The notes beneath the pieces are model-generated. The model saw nothing but the letters and a program-made list of their open reading frames with translations. It made no database searches and was not told where the DNA came from. From the NCBI GenBank assembly GCA_030386875.1, contig CM059579.1:14542484-14606483 (forward strand): a stretch of 64,000 nt of DNA, in the 5' to 3' direction. The DNA is from Morinoia aosen (lineage: Eukaryota; Arthropoda; Malacostraca; Amphipoda; Talitridae). This document shows, in pieces, positions 47,191 through 57,295 of this stretch. The translations under genes were made by a program, and so were the position numbers. Each line of letters starts with the position of its first letter. Position 1 is the stretch's first letter.

Positions 47191-47192
47191 AG

Positions 47193-47433
47193 CGCGGGAG
47201 CACGGCTACGCGGCGTTGCTGCCGTTGACGTCAGCAGACGGAGTTGTGCCCCCGCGACTCAACCAGTTATCCACCAGTCACCACAACCATCATAGAGGAA
47301 AGAGTGCCGATGCTATTAACTCTCATCATCACCATCATAGTCATCATAGTCATCACCACAATAGTCATCATCATCACCACCATCGCTCTGCCACGAGGCG
47401 GCCTCGGGCGCGTCCCAAGCACGTCTCCAACAG
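47193..47433 (+). CDS. MXD/Mad family repressor, coding exon 2 (His-rich linker before bHLH)
   Basis: Phase-1 acceptor (TTTCCCTTGCAG|CG) and phase-2 donor (AACAG|GTTAGTG). The exon begins [A]REHGYAALLP, the counterpart of EAEHGYASMLP that directly follows the Sin3-binding helix in MXD proteins. It then runs through a non-conserved linker with about 20 histidines in under 40 residues (alternating CAT/CAC codons broken by Ser and Asn), and ends in a basic stretch RRPRARPKHVSN. In vertebrate MXDs the equivalent linker is short and leads into the bHLH basic region (NNRSSHNELEKHRR), so the next exon should start there. No such exon is found in the rest of the window. The basic stretch may act as a nuclear localisation signal (inference). 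Confidence 0.88.
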
Positions 47434-47447
47434 GTTAGTGTTCCGCT

Positions 47448-47622
47448 TAATTATTTTTATCATTGGTAAACGCTATGTTACGTTTATCACTGATAAATGC
47501 TGTGTTACGTTTATCACTGATAAATGCTGTGTTACGTTTATCACTGATAAATGCTGTGTTACGTTCATCACTGATAAATTCTGTGTTACTTTTATCATTG
47601 ATAAACGCTAGGCTACATTCAT
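47448..47622. repeat. 27-bp minisatellite at the exon-2 donor
   Basis: Six units of GTTTATCACTGATAAATGCT plus GTGTTAC, starting about 15 bp after the 5' splice site. Each unit contains a TTATCA/TGATAA palindrome. The outer units are diverged. The period is a multiple of three and the frame of exon 2 stays open through the repeats (FITDKCCVT) to a stop at 47609-47611. Confidence 0.95.
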
Positions 47623-48875
47623 TAATCGTTTATGAACACTATGCTAGGTTATCATGCATGAACGCTGTTTTCTACTGGGCAGTTCTGTATGTGTGGGCAT
47701 GTATCACAAGATTTCTAGTGGTGAAATATGTTCTGCCATGATTGTCCACCTTGTGATGGGTCTCACATGGCAGTTTTCCGATAGTAAATATTTCGTTTGA
47801 TAAAGTTTTCCTTACAGAGCTGAACTTCAGGGGGAAAATTCGAGGTATGAACATTTAAGTGTTCAAATTTGTTACCTCCAATTTTTGAGCTGTTGTTGCT
47901 CGGTATAGTGAATAAAACAAGTTCATAAAGACTTAAAATTTACATATGTTTACTTATTAGTGCTCGAGATTTTTTTACACTGTGATGTCCATGTTTCGAT
48001 ATATCTTGCATATATTTGTTATTTGCTGGAATTTACGGTTGGTATAAGTTTCTTATTTATTCTTATGCACGCATTCTTATCTTTTCGGACATAATATAAT
48101 GAAAAATTGTGTCAGGGCTTCTTGAACACTCATTTCTCAAATATTTGAGTTGCAAACGAACTACGTCTCTCATTAACACTTCTTGTTCTCAGATTTTTCC
48201 GTGGATATAACTCACAAAGCCGATTTTACATATATCGATACCGATGGAATAAAGCTTATTGCATCAGATTACACCATAGGGTGATGGAACAACGGAATTT
48301 GTTTAACTTTAGATTCCAATTTGGATTGCATGAAATTAAGGGTAGATACCGTATTGCCGCGACAAATGGTGTCTTCGTTATGCGCTGTGTGTTGGTAGAG
48401 AAGATTTCCAGACGTGGGCGTCGACACGTGATGTGCTAGCCAGTGTGTATGGCCGTGCTTATCTACCTAATAAACACCGACGACAAACTCAGATTATGGC
48501 TTATCAGTGACTTCTGATAAATAGGCACTAAATTGGGGCCCCCTGTATCTCAAACAGCGCGTGGAAAAAGCCCGCGCTTTAGGTGTGATTTGAGCTGCTC
48601 GTCTCGCTATCTCTGTGTGAGCGGTGTGCGAGCCTCATCTTGAGTCACGCGTCAATGCCTGCTAGTGAAGTAACATGAGCCTTATTTCCAGTTACAGTTC
48701 TTCCTTTAACTTCTTGGGGGAGCGAGTCTCGTGCTTTTTGTTCGGATTGTATCTTGTCAGAGGACCGTCATTTGCTTATAGAGCTTTAACATCGTGTAGT
48801 ATCAAAAGTCCTGAGTTTTTGGTAACTGTATTCTACTTATTATAATGAAGCGATAATTCGATCTTGGTCACTACC
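47623..48875. other. Intronic DNA, nothing recognised
   Basis: 47820-47846 briefly resembles the head of dispersed-element copy 11 (CTTCAGGGGGAAAATTCGAG), too short to call. Otherwise unremarkable. Confidence 0.3.
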
Positions 48876-49205
48876 AATTCAGGGGACACAACTATTGTAC
48901 CTAGAAAAAGGCCTTCTATTTTCTTCTTCAAATAGACCTTGTTTATCAATTTGTTATGAACCTTTTTTTGGTTCACCGCTCTCGTTTTTTCTCTGCATAT
49001 GTGACTTTCTTTTTCAACTTTCATCTTGTTTCATTAGCTTCTTTCAATCTTGCTGTTTTTCTGTGCATATGGTGTGGAGACACACCAAGTGTATACAATC
49101 GCTGTAATCTTAGATGCACACTGAATGGTGCTTCTCTCTTCCCTCTCTTGAGGAACACCTTCGTTTTGGCTAGGGAGGCCGAAGCTAAATTGTAATTTAG
49201 TCTGC
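48876..49205 (+). mobile_element. Dispersed 360-bp element, copy 12 (internally deleted head)
   Basis: AATTCAGGGGACACAACTAT and TGTACCTA run directly into the pyrimidine-rich body, skipping the CTCCCAGGGGG and GTTAGGTAGG part. Then TTTTTTTGGTTCACCGCTC, GGTGTGGAGACACACCAAGT, CACTGAATGGTGC, and AGGGAGGCCGAAGCTAAATT. Confidence 0.78.
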
Positions 49206-49290
49206 CCTAAATATGTTTTGAACAATAATAAAGTACGATATTTTATGACCTTGGTTGGAGTTTTTATCTCAGTGATTCAGTGAACATTAA

Positions 49291-49341
49291 CTTCATCAAA
49301 CATGAAGTTGATCAAACATCCGTTGATCTTCCGATCAACGG
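49291..49341. repeat. Two adjacent short perfect hairpins
   Basis: AACTTCAT-CAAA(C)-ATGAAGTT at about 49290-49310, and CCGTTGATC-TTCC-GATCAACGG at 49320-49341 with a 9-bp perfect stem. GATCAA words link the two. Confidence 0.7.
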
Positions 49342-50363
49342 ATTCATGGCTTAGAAATTCAAATGTGAAGATCTCTTGTTGTTGAGTTTTGAAAGTTCAC
49401 TTAATTTATATCGCTTGTTTTCTTTCCTGCAGTTCTTGAAGCATCTATCAATGACAAATTCATGGGAACAGAGTCCTGAAATGATGCTAGAAAGAAAGTT
49501 AGACATATTTTTAGTTGACCAACCGAGCCATTTTATGTTGTCATAGTTCGACATGATTCGTTTGATGGTTAGGCTCGTGTACTTACTTAGTGTATGATTT
49601 ACGAGGGATAAAATTTGTTCATACGCTCCCCACGGATATTAAATTTTTAGGAATTCAAATAGCTAACTTGTTGACTGCGTATTGGAACATACGAGTACCA
49701 CGAGGTAAATGGCCCATTTATGTACCGGTGTAAATGAACAGCATTTCAATTATTTTTGCAACACGTTTTTCAGTTGAGATTTAAGCATAGCATACGAAGG
49801 AAAATTTCATCGTACCATGAACTTTCCACACTTATTTGGAAAAATAAAAGTTTTTCGAGCATTTCAGTCGTTTTTTAAATTCTGTTAGTTACAATTTAAA
49901 CAATCGACCGCTGCCGCACATGTGCGTCAAGCGGCAGCAAAGGCGTTGAAGTTGCTTCGAAAAAGTATGACGTAATTCGTTATTCATGTAACTATTTGTC
50001 TGTAAGAACGCATCTGTTTGAAGTGATATCTGATTGGAAACGCACGTGTCGATGTATTTTCGTGTGTGTGCATCGGTGCTTATTGCAAGAAAAGGAGAGA
50101 CAGGATCGGTTGTTCCTCGACTCAAAAAGGTTGTCGGGTCTACAAAGGTCGTAAAGTCGCTGCGGGCCTTCCACTTGTCACTCGATAGACCAGGGTTTGA
50201 TTTCACTAGCTGGATCTAAATGGAGAACATCAGATCGTTATCATTTATACACGCTCCCGCAGCGTGGCAGTCGTAAGGTTGGACTGTCAGAGAAGACGGA
50301 TTGTTGGTAGATATGCGCTTCCCGGACATATAACCGCAATTTGGTTGTGTGAACTTGGATAAT
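49342..50363. other. Intronic DNA, nothing recognised
   Basis: Short frames on both strands only. No repeat or domain. Confidence 0.3.
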
Positions 50364-50522
50364 GACGAGAGCGACTTTTGGACGAAAGGAAAATTGTTCT
50401 TCATATTTGTTATCCTGCCAGTCATGTTCGAGCGTTTACTATCACGAGTGCGACTTTAGGACGAGAGAAAAATTGCTCTTTATGTTTGTTCTTCTACCAG
50501 TTATGTTGGAGCGTTTACTGCC
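50364..50522. repeat. 80-bp tandem duplication
   Basis: ACGAGAGCGACTTTTGGACG at 50364 and ACGAGTGCGACTTTAGGACG at 50444. Each is followed by GAAAAATTGYTCTTYATRTTTGT, CCAGTYATGTTSGAGCGTTT and ACT. Confidence 0.88.
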
Positions 50523-52007
50523 CGATCCGAGTACAAGTCCTGGTGACTGTTGTCGCTCCTTATGTGAGGTGCGTCACCGCGTGGTCGGCAGTTTATGGAG
50601 AGTGAGTCACCACTGCGCGGTCGTCTGTGTACGTGTCCAAGTGAGTCGGCCGCGTATGATGAGCGCCTCGTGAGAGGCAGCGTGTTGCACTAAATACGAC
50701 GATCCTGAAGTCTCGAAGGGACTTGCGACCCATCTCTCATCTCCTTGTCTACTTGGAATAATTCATGTTTTTTCTTCATCAAGATTTCAATTCGAATTAT
50801 CTTCTGGGCATGGAGTCATTAAATGGAACTTCCCGTTTGCAAGCTGCACGTGGGCATGGACCTAATTGCCCATCACGCGTAGGTGATGTTCCAATTTTTT
50901 TCCAAGCCTAGCACCACCGCACTGTTTACTCTGCTTCTTGGTTTTATTTACAAGGCTTATGCCGATGTTACTACCCAGAGCAGTTGATGAAGCACTGCCT
51001 TGAAGACATTATTACATCGAGAGCTCCGGAGAAAATGACTCTCACCGCCTTGAGCTTCTCTCAGAGGACGTGAGCATTCGTCAGGATCACGCTTGCGTTT
51101 CAGGCGCGTCTTGGTGTCTTTAGCTAATCGCAGTATGTTAAGCTGTACGGGCTGTGGAAATCCATCGCGGATTTAGTTTGTTCTCATGGTGGAACGTAGA
51201 TATTTTTTTTTACTTTTCCGTGTTGAAAGAAAATGAATTAGCTTTAGGGATCTGGACTCGTTCTGGTATTTTTCAGTAACTATTTTTTGCGCATCCTTCT
51301 CATTATCAATTAAGCATGTAACCAACGTCCAAGTTTAACGCCGTTTTCGAGTTGCCGGTATTCAGCGCTTCGAAGCTCGAAGCGAATGAAATGGCATAAA
51401 GCAGTATAGTAATTTTCCCTTACAGATATTTGCTTAGGGAAAAGAATGCTGCTGTTACTTGCCCCCTTACTACAGAAGTCGAACGAAGCAAACTTGTTAG
51501 GGTACATGAATCTCGGAACATACTTAATTCATGCTACCATCCTTAAAGCTTACTGAGCTCCGACCGGTCAAATTTCAGCATGGTCGGTGTGGTGTTATTG
51601 ATCTCTAATACCCTCATCGGGATTTATCGTAATTGAAATGTTTTCTAAATGCGGTTCACATTATTTGTATAATATGTGCACGTTTAAGAATAAATTCTAT
51701 GGATACTGTTATCATTTTATAAAATGCATGCATCCTACGGCCTAGTATTGAAAGAAGTTTTACGCATAAATAATTAAGGGACGTGACCTAGGAAAGCGCC
51801 AACCGAAGTATTGCTACATGCAAAAGCATAATGTGGAGCCCAGAAGCTTTGTGGATGTGTGAGGAGGTGTGAGTCGCTTTAAGAACGGGGGCGCCTTGCT
51901 CTGAGACGAGCAGGGGGGGGTCATCCTCGCTTCCCTTCTTCCAACCTGGCTGTTTAAGAGGGACCGAGAGAAGCGCCTCGAAAAAATCCACAACCTGTGC
52001 GTTGATC
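50523..52007. other. Intronic DNA, nothing recognised
   Basis: GC-richer patches near 50560-50680 and 51890-51980 give short frames without motifs or convincing splice pairs. Confidence 0.3.
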
Positions 52008-52256
52008 AGTTAGTGCAGCCATTTTCAACCTTTCCTCCATCATTGACCCCCTCGGCTTTATGTATTTCTCCGTTTACCCTCTACTCCCTTGCAAAACGCA
52101 CACACACTTTCTTTTCATTCTCTCTCTTATTTTACAAAATTAAATTTTATTGAATAATTTTTTAAATTGGCTGGTTCTTCAATTATGTATTATTATATGC
52201 AATTCTTCACCCCCTAGGGGTAAATTTACCCCTGGTTGAGAACCTCTGAGTTAGTG
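52008..52256 (+). mobile_element. hAT-type MITE with 8-bp target duplication
   Basis: The 233-bp element (52016-52248) has ends CAGCCATTTTCAACC and GGTTGAGAACCTCTG (imperfect 15-bp inverted repeat). It is flanked by identical AGTTAGTG on both sides (52008-52015 and 52249-52256). CAG-start, YTCAACC ends and an 8-bp duplication are hallmarks of hAT non-autonomous elements. The interior is AT-rich and non-coding, with the palindrome GGGGTAAATTTACCCC near the right end. Confidence 0.93.
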
Positions 52257-54220
52257 CCTCATGCTCTTTCCTGATGACGTCGCCAGATACCGTATCTGCT
52301 GTGAAAGATTCGTTTTTGTTCTCGGGGAAAATCTGACGCCGCTACGATAATATGACGCACAATATATTCCTCAAAGTTTCGTTTGTTCTCTCAAGGGTTT
52401 ATGACAGCGTGTCCTCGGAAGCTTATGTAGGGCACGGTCTTGGTTGTAGTTAGAGCGTGCCCCAGTATTGGAGGTGCGGACTTGGTGCAACCTTCGACGT
52501 CCGTTTTTGTTGCCTCAAGCGCTCATTAACGCAAGATTTAGCTTCAGAATAAACTTCTCATTTTTTGATTGCAAAAATATACTGGGACCTGTAGCTAAAA
52601 TGGGCCTCCAAAGCATCAATTTCATCTTTTTGTCTAGTTTTCAACTTTTCGGTTCACCATAATGAAACATTTTGACTGAAAATTGTTCAGTACTTGGCAA
52701 AGTTCTGTGCTGGAGAATGCGCAAAAATTGAAGGCATTTGTAAAAAAATAACTCCAATCTCTAATTTGAACGGTCGGTCTGCTCAACACGACTAGAAAAA
52801 TGTTTCAATTAAGATACGAGACGATAGCCAACGCTGAGGACGTGAGAGTTAAGGTGTATAAATATGAATTTTTCATGGTTTTGTGCTGATTTCTAGCGTT
52901 ACGAAAACATTTTCTGAGTGTTAAAGCGTCAATGCCATCCTAGAACTTCACCCGTTCAGTAGTTCCTGATGTGTGCTCAGCGACGTTCGACTCAGAAGCT
53001 AGATGGGTAGAACCTACTTGTAGTAAAGTAGCACAGAAGACCGATATTATGAAGAAATGGTGATCGTTAAGTAGTTTGAAGTTAATCAATTCGTAGAAAG
53101 GATATTAGGCCCTTGCGAACTGAAAAGAACGATGAGAATGTCTTCTCCACATAAACTCTTCAATATTTGAATTTTTTTTTCTGTTAATGGTTAGAAAAAT
53201 TCATAACATTGCAATTTGAAATTCATTATGAAATTCGGCGTTTTGGGGAAAAATCTGATAGCCCTTGAATTAATCTCGTTACTTTTGGGCGAAAGTACAA
53301 TATTTCAGCTATCTGTCCAAATTTTTTGGTTCCTTTTATCCGCTGTTAGAAAATTAGATTTAGTGTCGTTTTCGAGCACGTTTTGTGTTTCACTGGACTC
53401 GTCTGGAATGCGAGGCTGGCGTCAGAGCCATTTGGGGGCGGTATTGTGGTCGCATGTTTGCATGTTTGCATGTCGTAACACGGAGCTGAGGGTACAGCAG
53501 ACGAGCTGCATACGTTGCTTGGTTGAAATGCGTCGGTGTGCTTTACCCAGAAAGTCTGCTCTGCTCTGAACGTCTAGCTACGGCTTCGCACACTGCACAT
53601 GACGTCTGATGCCCACGCAACGTGCGACTTCGGCTGCTTACGACTTCGGTTTCTTACGACTTCGGCTACACACGCTGCGCATGAGTTCGGTTACACACGC
53701 TGCGTATAACGATTTCAACTTCATCTACACGTGCCGCCGTTCAGAGCGTCTTCGATCACATGCTTTGTGCAGAATGTCTTTGACTGCACACTTTACACGG
53801 CGTTCGCTACTGTTAACTCAGCACTGACAAATGACGGGCATTGCGCAAACTGCTGATAAGCGTGCCTGTCTGCGGTGAAACGCTCTCTGTAAATTGCGCT
53901 TAAGTTAAGAGTAAGACTGGTCTTCGTTTACTAGATAGCGTTGGAAGACTATCAATCAACTTATGAGTTGGTTTGAGGAACGCCCGAGAGAGTACACGTT
54001 TTGGTACTTCCCGCTCTTTACAGGTTATTTAAATTCTTCAACTCTACTGAAGGATTTATGCAGTTATCACCGGTTTTCATTAGTATTCCTCAGGAAAATT
54101 CACTTTCCTCATTGTTATTCCAAGCATCACTGTGTAGCCAGCAACGTAGTTTTTTGCGAACGGCTCATGATTGTCTCCGTTTAGGCACTCCTTAGACGGC
54201 TTCAACTATTGGATGCTGCT
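52257..54220. other. Intronic DNA with minor short repeats
   Basis: (TTTGCATG)n at about 53455-53473. TACGACTTCGG and ACACGCTGCG words recur between 53580 and 53710. No exon supported; the + frame 53216-53569 has no domain. Confidence 0.3.
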
Positions 54221-54404
54221 CTAGCGTGAGGTCTACTACACTGTAGTGTGAGACCCACCTCTAGCTAGTAATATAGCGTGAGATTAGGTTACTAATAGAT
54301 AGTACTCATTGCCATACATTTAATATAGCGATCAACACTTAACTTGTAAATCTCAACCTGCACCTGCGTAGGCGATATATGGCGGTAGACCTCACACTAT
54401 ATAG
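54221..54404. mobile_element. Small MITE-like element
   Basis: CTAGCGTGAGGTCTAC (54221-54236) is inverted at 54385-54404 as GTAGACCTCACACTATATAG. Internal related motifs (GTAGTGTGAGACC, TATAGCGTGAGATT) suggest subterminal repeats. Target duplication could be TA (CTA/TAG). Family not assigned. GTAGCGTGATGTCTAG near 54919 may be a remnant of a relative. Confidence 0.55.
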
Positions 54405-54411
54405 TACGAGT

Positions 54412-54777
54412 AGCCCCCAACTATTGTATCTATGGGAGTTGGCTCTCAGGTGCAGATGCGTTGAGGTCCCAGACTAGAGGTTAGGTAACCCTTTGTTTTA
54501 ATAGATTTTTTTGTTTTATAATGGACCATCTTTTTTGGGTCACGTCTGTATTTTTTAAAAGTACCTACTACTTTCGTTTTAACATTTGTTCTTGTTTCAT
54601 GTATTTTTCAATTTTGCTATTTCTTAGAGCAGGGAATTGGGGCACACCTCGTACACAGATTCTCTGTTCCCCTTATGCCGCACTAAATGATGCTTTCCTC
54701 CTTTTTCCCTTGGAACACTTTTTTGTCGTTAGGGAGGCTAAAACTAACTTATGGTCTAATCTTATCACAATATACTG
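54412..54777 (+). mobile_element. Dispersed 360-bp element, copy 13 (full length)
   Basis: Head AGCCCCCAACTATTGTATCT, GGAGTTGGCTCTCAGGTGCA, GGTTAGGTAACCC, ATGGACCATCTTTTTTGGGT, GAATTGGGGCACACCTCGTA (long subfamily), GCACTAAATGATGC, and AGGGAGGCTAAAACTAACTT with a GGTCTAATCTTATC tail. It starts 7 bp after the MITE at 54221-54404. Confidence 0.86.
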
Positions 54778-55379
54778 TGACCATGAGTTTATTTATACCG
54801 CGGAGGAAATGTTAAAACTCAGAAAAAAGTGAGATTTATTCCCTGTCATAGCCTCGGTAGTGAGAGCTTCTACTTGCAACGGCTTCCGTTCAACGGAGTG
54901 CTAGCTATGGGAGAGTCGTAGCGTGATGTCTAGAGCTCTCTTTTCTTATCAAGGTTGATTGTTTCCTGAATATTTACCAACCCTTATCACTAATTAGCCC
55001 ATCGAATGTTGTACATACTGCGTGAAATATTAACGGTACATCCTCTTGCATGCTTTTCTTCTCGTTTTGCTCGTAATGAGGTTTAGAACCGGTCTTGTTA
55101 TGTGCAGCTAGCGAGACGGTACCTGCCCCAGCATTAGCTCTGGCGCTGCTCCTGTGAAAGTCTGCCTTTAATATCAGACTATCTGAATTTACTGCCAATA
55201 TGTTGCCGTGAGGCATGCTCATCTGTTCGAGAGATGTCAGTTTTTCAGCTTCTCGTGGTCTGAATAGCTCTACGAACTTATTATTCTTTTTGAACAGCTG
55301 TTGAGTAAATGCATGCATGTTTTCTTTATCGATTACTTTTTCAGCATTGCGACAGCTAATGAAAATTTCGGTATTATAT
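54778..55379. other. Intronic DNA; one unassigned minus ORF
   Basis: A 114-codon minus frame (55318-54974) has balanced, protein-like composition and an ATG start. I recognise no domain, and it lies antisense in the MXD intron. It may be a transposon relic or chance. Confidence 0.2.
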
Positions 55380-55680
55380 GCGCTCCCAGGGGAACCATGT
55401 GAGGGTCCGAGCTAAAGGCTAGGTAGGCTTCCTTTTTGTTGTAATAAAATAGGTTTTTGTTTTGTTACGAACCATCTTTTTTCGGTTCACTGCTTTCCTG
55501 TTTTCAGCCCCTACTACTTTCTTCTTCGACTTTCTTCTTCGACTTTTTTCTTGTTTCATGAACTTCTTTCCTAGCTTACTGTTTCTGTGCACCTTGTGCA
55601 TAGATTCCGCGTTCCCTCAACTCCATACTAAATGGTGCCTTCTTCTCTCCTCTCTTAGAACATCTTTGTCGTGGTTAACC
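55380..55680 (+). mobile_element. Dispersed 360-bp element, copy 14 (short subfamily, both ends trimmed)
   Basis: Starts at GCGCTCCCAGGGGAACCATG, then AAGGCTAGGTAGGCTTCC, TTACGAACCATCTTTTTTCG, GTGCACCTTGTGCATAGATT, TACTAAATGGTGCC. The GGAGGCTTAAACTAAC end is replaced after GTCGTGGTTAACC. A 13-bp internal duplication (TTTCTTCTTCGAC twice) is present. Confidence 0.85.
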
Positions 55681-57295
55681 TATCGCCACGTCCTGGACTC
55701 TTTGAAGGTCGGCAAAGCTAGTACATGTTTCACATCAGCAAACCTAGGGTTGCCATATATGGTCTTAAGCGTCTCGTTGAGCGCTAGTCATTGGTGTAAG
55801 GTAAAATTAGGTGGGGGGGGAACAGGGAAGGAGAGGTAACAAGCTCAAATCTGTATGAATTCTTCTGCTCAGTCTGGAGTGTAGCTACCGGCACTGCACA
55901 ACCTCTTAGAAGGCCAGCTGTGTTGCTGAGGCATACCAGCACACACTCTGCCTCTTAGAAGGTCGCCATCATTTTTATTTTTTTATGTTTTTTGTTCCAA
56001 AAATGGGAGTCCAAATCCACAGATTTACTCCTAGGCAAAAAATAATACCACTATTGCATTCGGGAGGAAAAGCTTTATGCATATCAAACTCTTTACAAGC
56101 AATGAAACTGCTTGATAACAGCCTGCATACAAAATGAACTAAAAAATGAAAACTGTGTTTACATATAATGCACAGAACTCCGGAACTATTAGACCTGAAA
56201 AAAAATTCACATACCACAAGATTCAGCAACTCAGAATCTATGAAAATGCATCATTAAAAACATGAAAGTGCAATAAATAAAAATGGCCAGTGATTTTCTG
56301 ATTTCTGTTTTTTTGGTGTATTACCGAAATAAAAACTCAAATTTCGTAGATTTTTGTTGGGGTAGCAGCATTTTTTTCCCCACTGACCGAAAGAGCAACT
56401 CTCTCTCTTTACAATGAACACCCAATGAAACTTCTAACTTGAATAATGAATGTACAGTAAGTTGCACAGTTGACCCATTTTCTTCAAACCTCCTGGTAGA
56501 TCGACCATGTGGAGACGGGTTAAGGGAGGCTAAAACTTTCTTAAATAATAACAATAATAATTCGGTTTCATATCTGTTGAAAAATCAACGTTTTTTTAAC
56601 GGTATGGTCATGTGCCATTAAGTATGAGTGTAATAGTTCTACGTTTTAATAAAATTTTTAGAGGGCTTCGGATTTCCTAAATGAAATTCATTTCACGCTG
56701 GCGTGAAGGAGGAGCATAAATTACGTAATGATAAACAACTTGACAGACTTCACTAATTACCATGGTGCGGAGACTAGAAGCTTCAGCAAACAAAGTTAGA
56801 GTACAAAGGCTATTATTCTACTAAACGGTGCAATACGCTCATTACTTAACAAAACAGAAGTTAGATCTAAAAAGTTGTGCGCATGTATACGTGCAATAGA
56901 AGCTCATGGTGAGCGTTATGTGTGAGGCCCGAAGGAAGGAATTCCAACAGCAGTCGGACTAATATCGTATTGCAATGAACAATTCTTAAGGATTTGTAAG
57001 AACGAGTCATTAACAAAGCCAAATATCGCGAGAATATGGTAATTAAACACTTCGTTGCGCTTACCTGTCCCTTTGTCTATCAATTCACGACTGACGGGGC
57101 TCTAACTTTCGGCGGCCATATTTGCAACTTGCGCATTTCTGGAAGCGTTAAGATATACGCTTATTTAAAATAGGGCATTTCTATGAAATAAAAGAATTTC
57201 TTTAATTCGATGTCAGTATTCCAGTTCGATGAGTTCTTAGTCTCCACTTGGTGTTGCTTTAGTGAAAACAGTCTCCTTGTTTTTTTTTTACATCT
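55681..57295. other. Intronic DNA, nothing firmly recognised
   Basis: AAGGGAGGCTAAAACTTTCT near 56522 resembles the 3' end of the dispersed element and may be a remnant. The rest is AT-rich with no exon or array. Confidence 0.3.

Larger units (their letters stand above)
15074..47192 (+). other. MXD intron 1 (32.1 kb, phase 1)
   Basis: Begins GTGAGTGCG and ends TTTCCCTTGCAG. It contains most of the window's tandem arrays and dispersed-element copies. No frame inside it matches an MXD domain, as expected because exon 1 and exon 2 join directly in the family alignment. Alternative 5' exons are possible but not demonstrated. Confidence 0.8.

Noticed and set aside
47820-47846. Fragment like the head of dispersed-element copy 11
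   Set aside because: Only about 27 bp match and nothing of the body follows.
54974-55318. 114-codon minus frame with protein-like composition
   Set aside because: No recognisable domain or neighbours; reported only as a note in the surrounding stretch.
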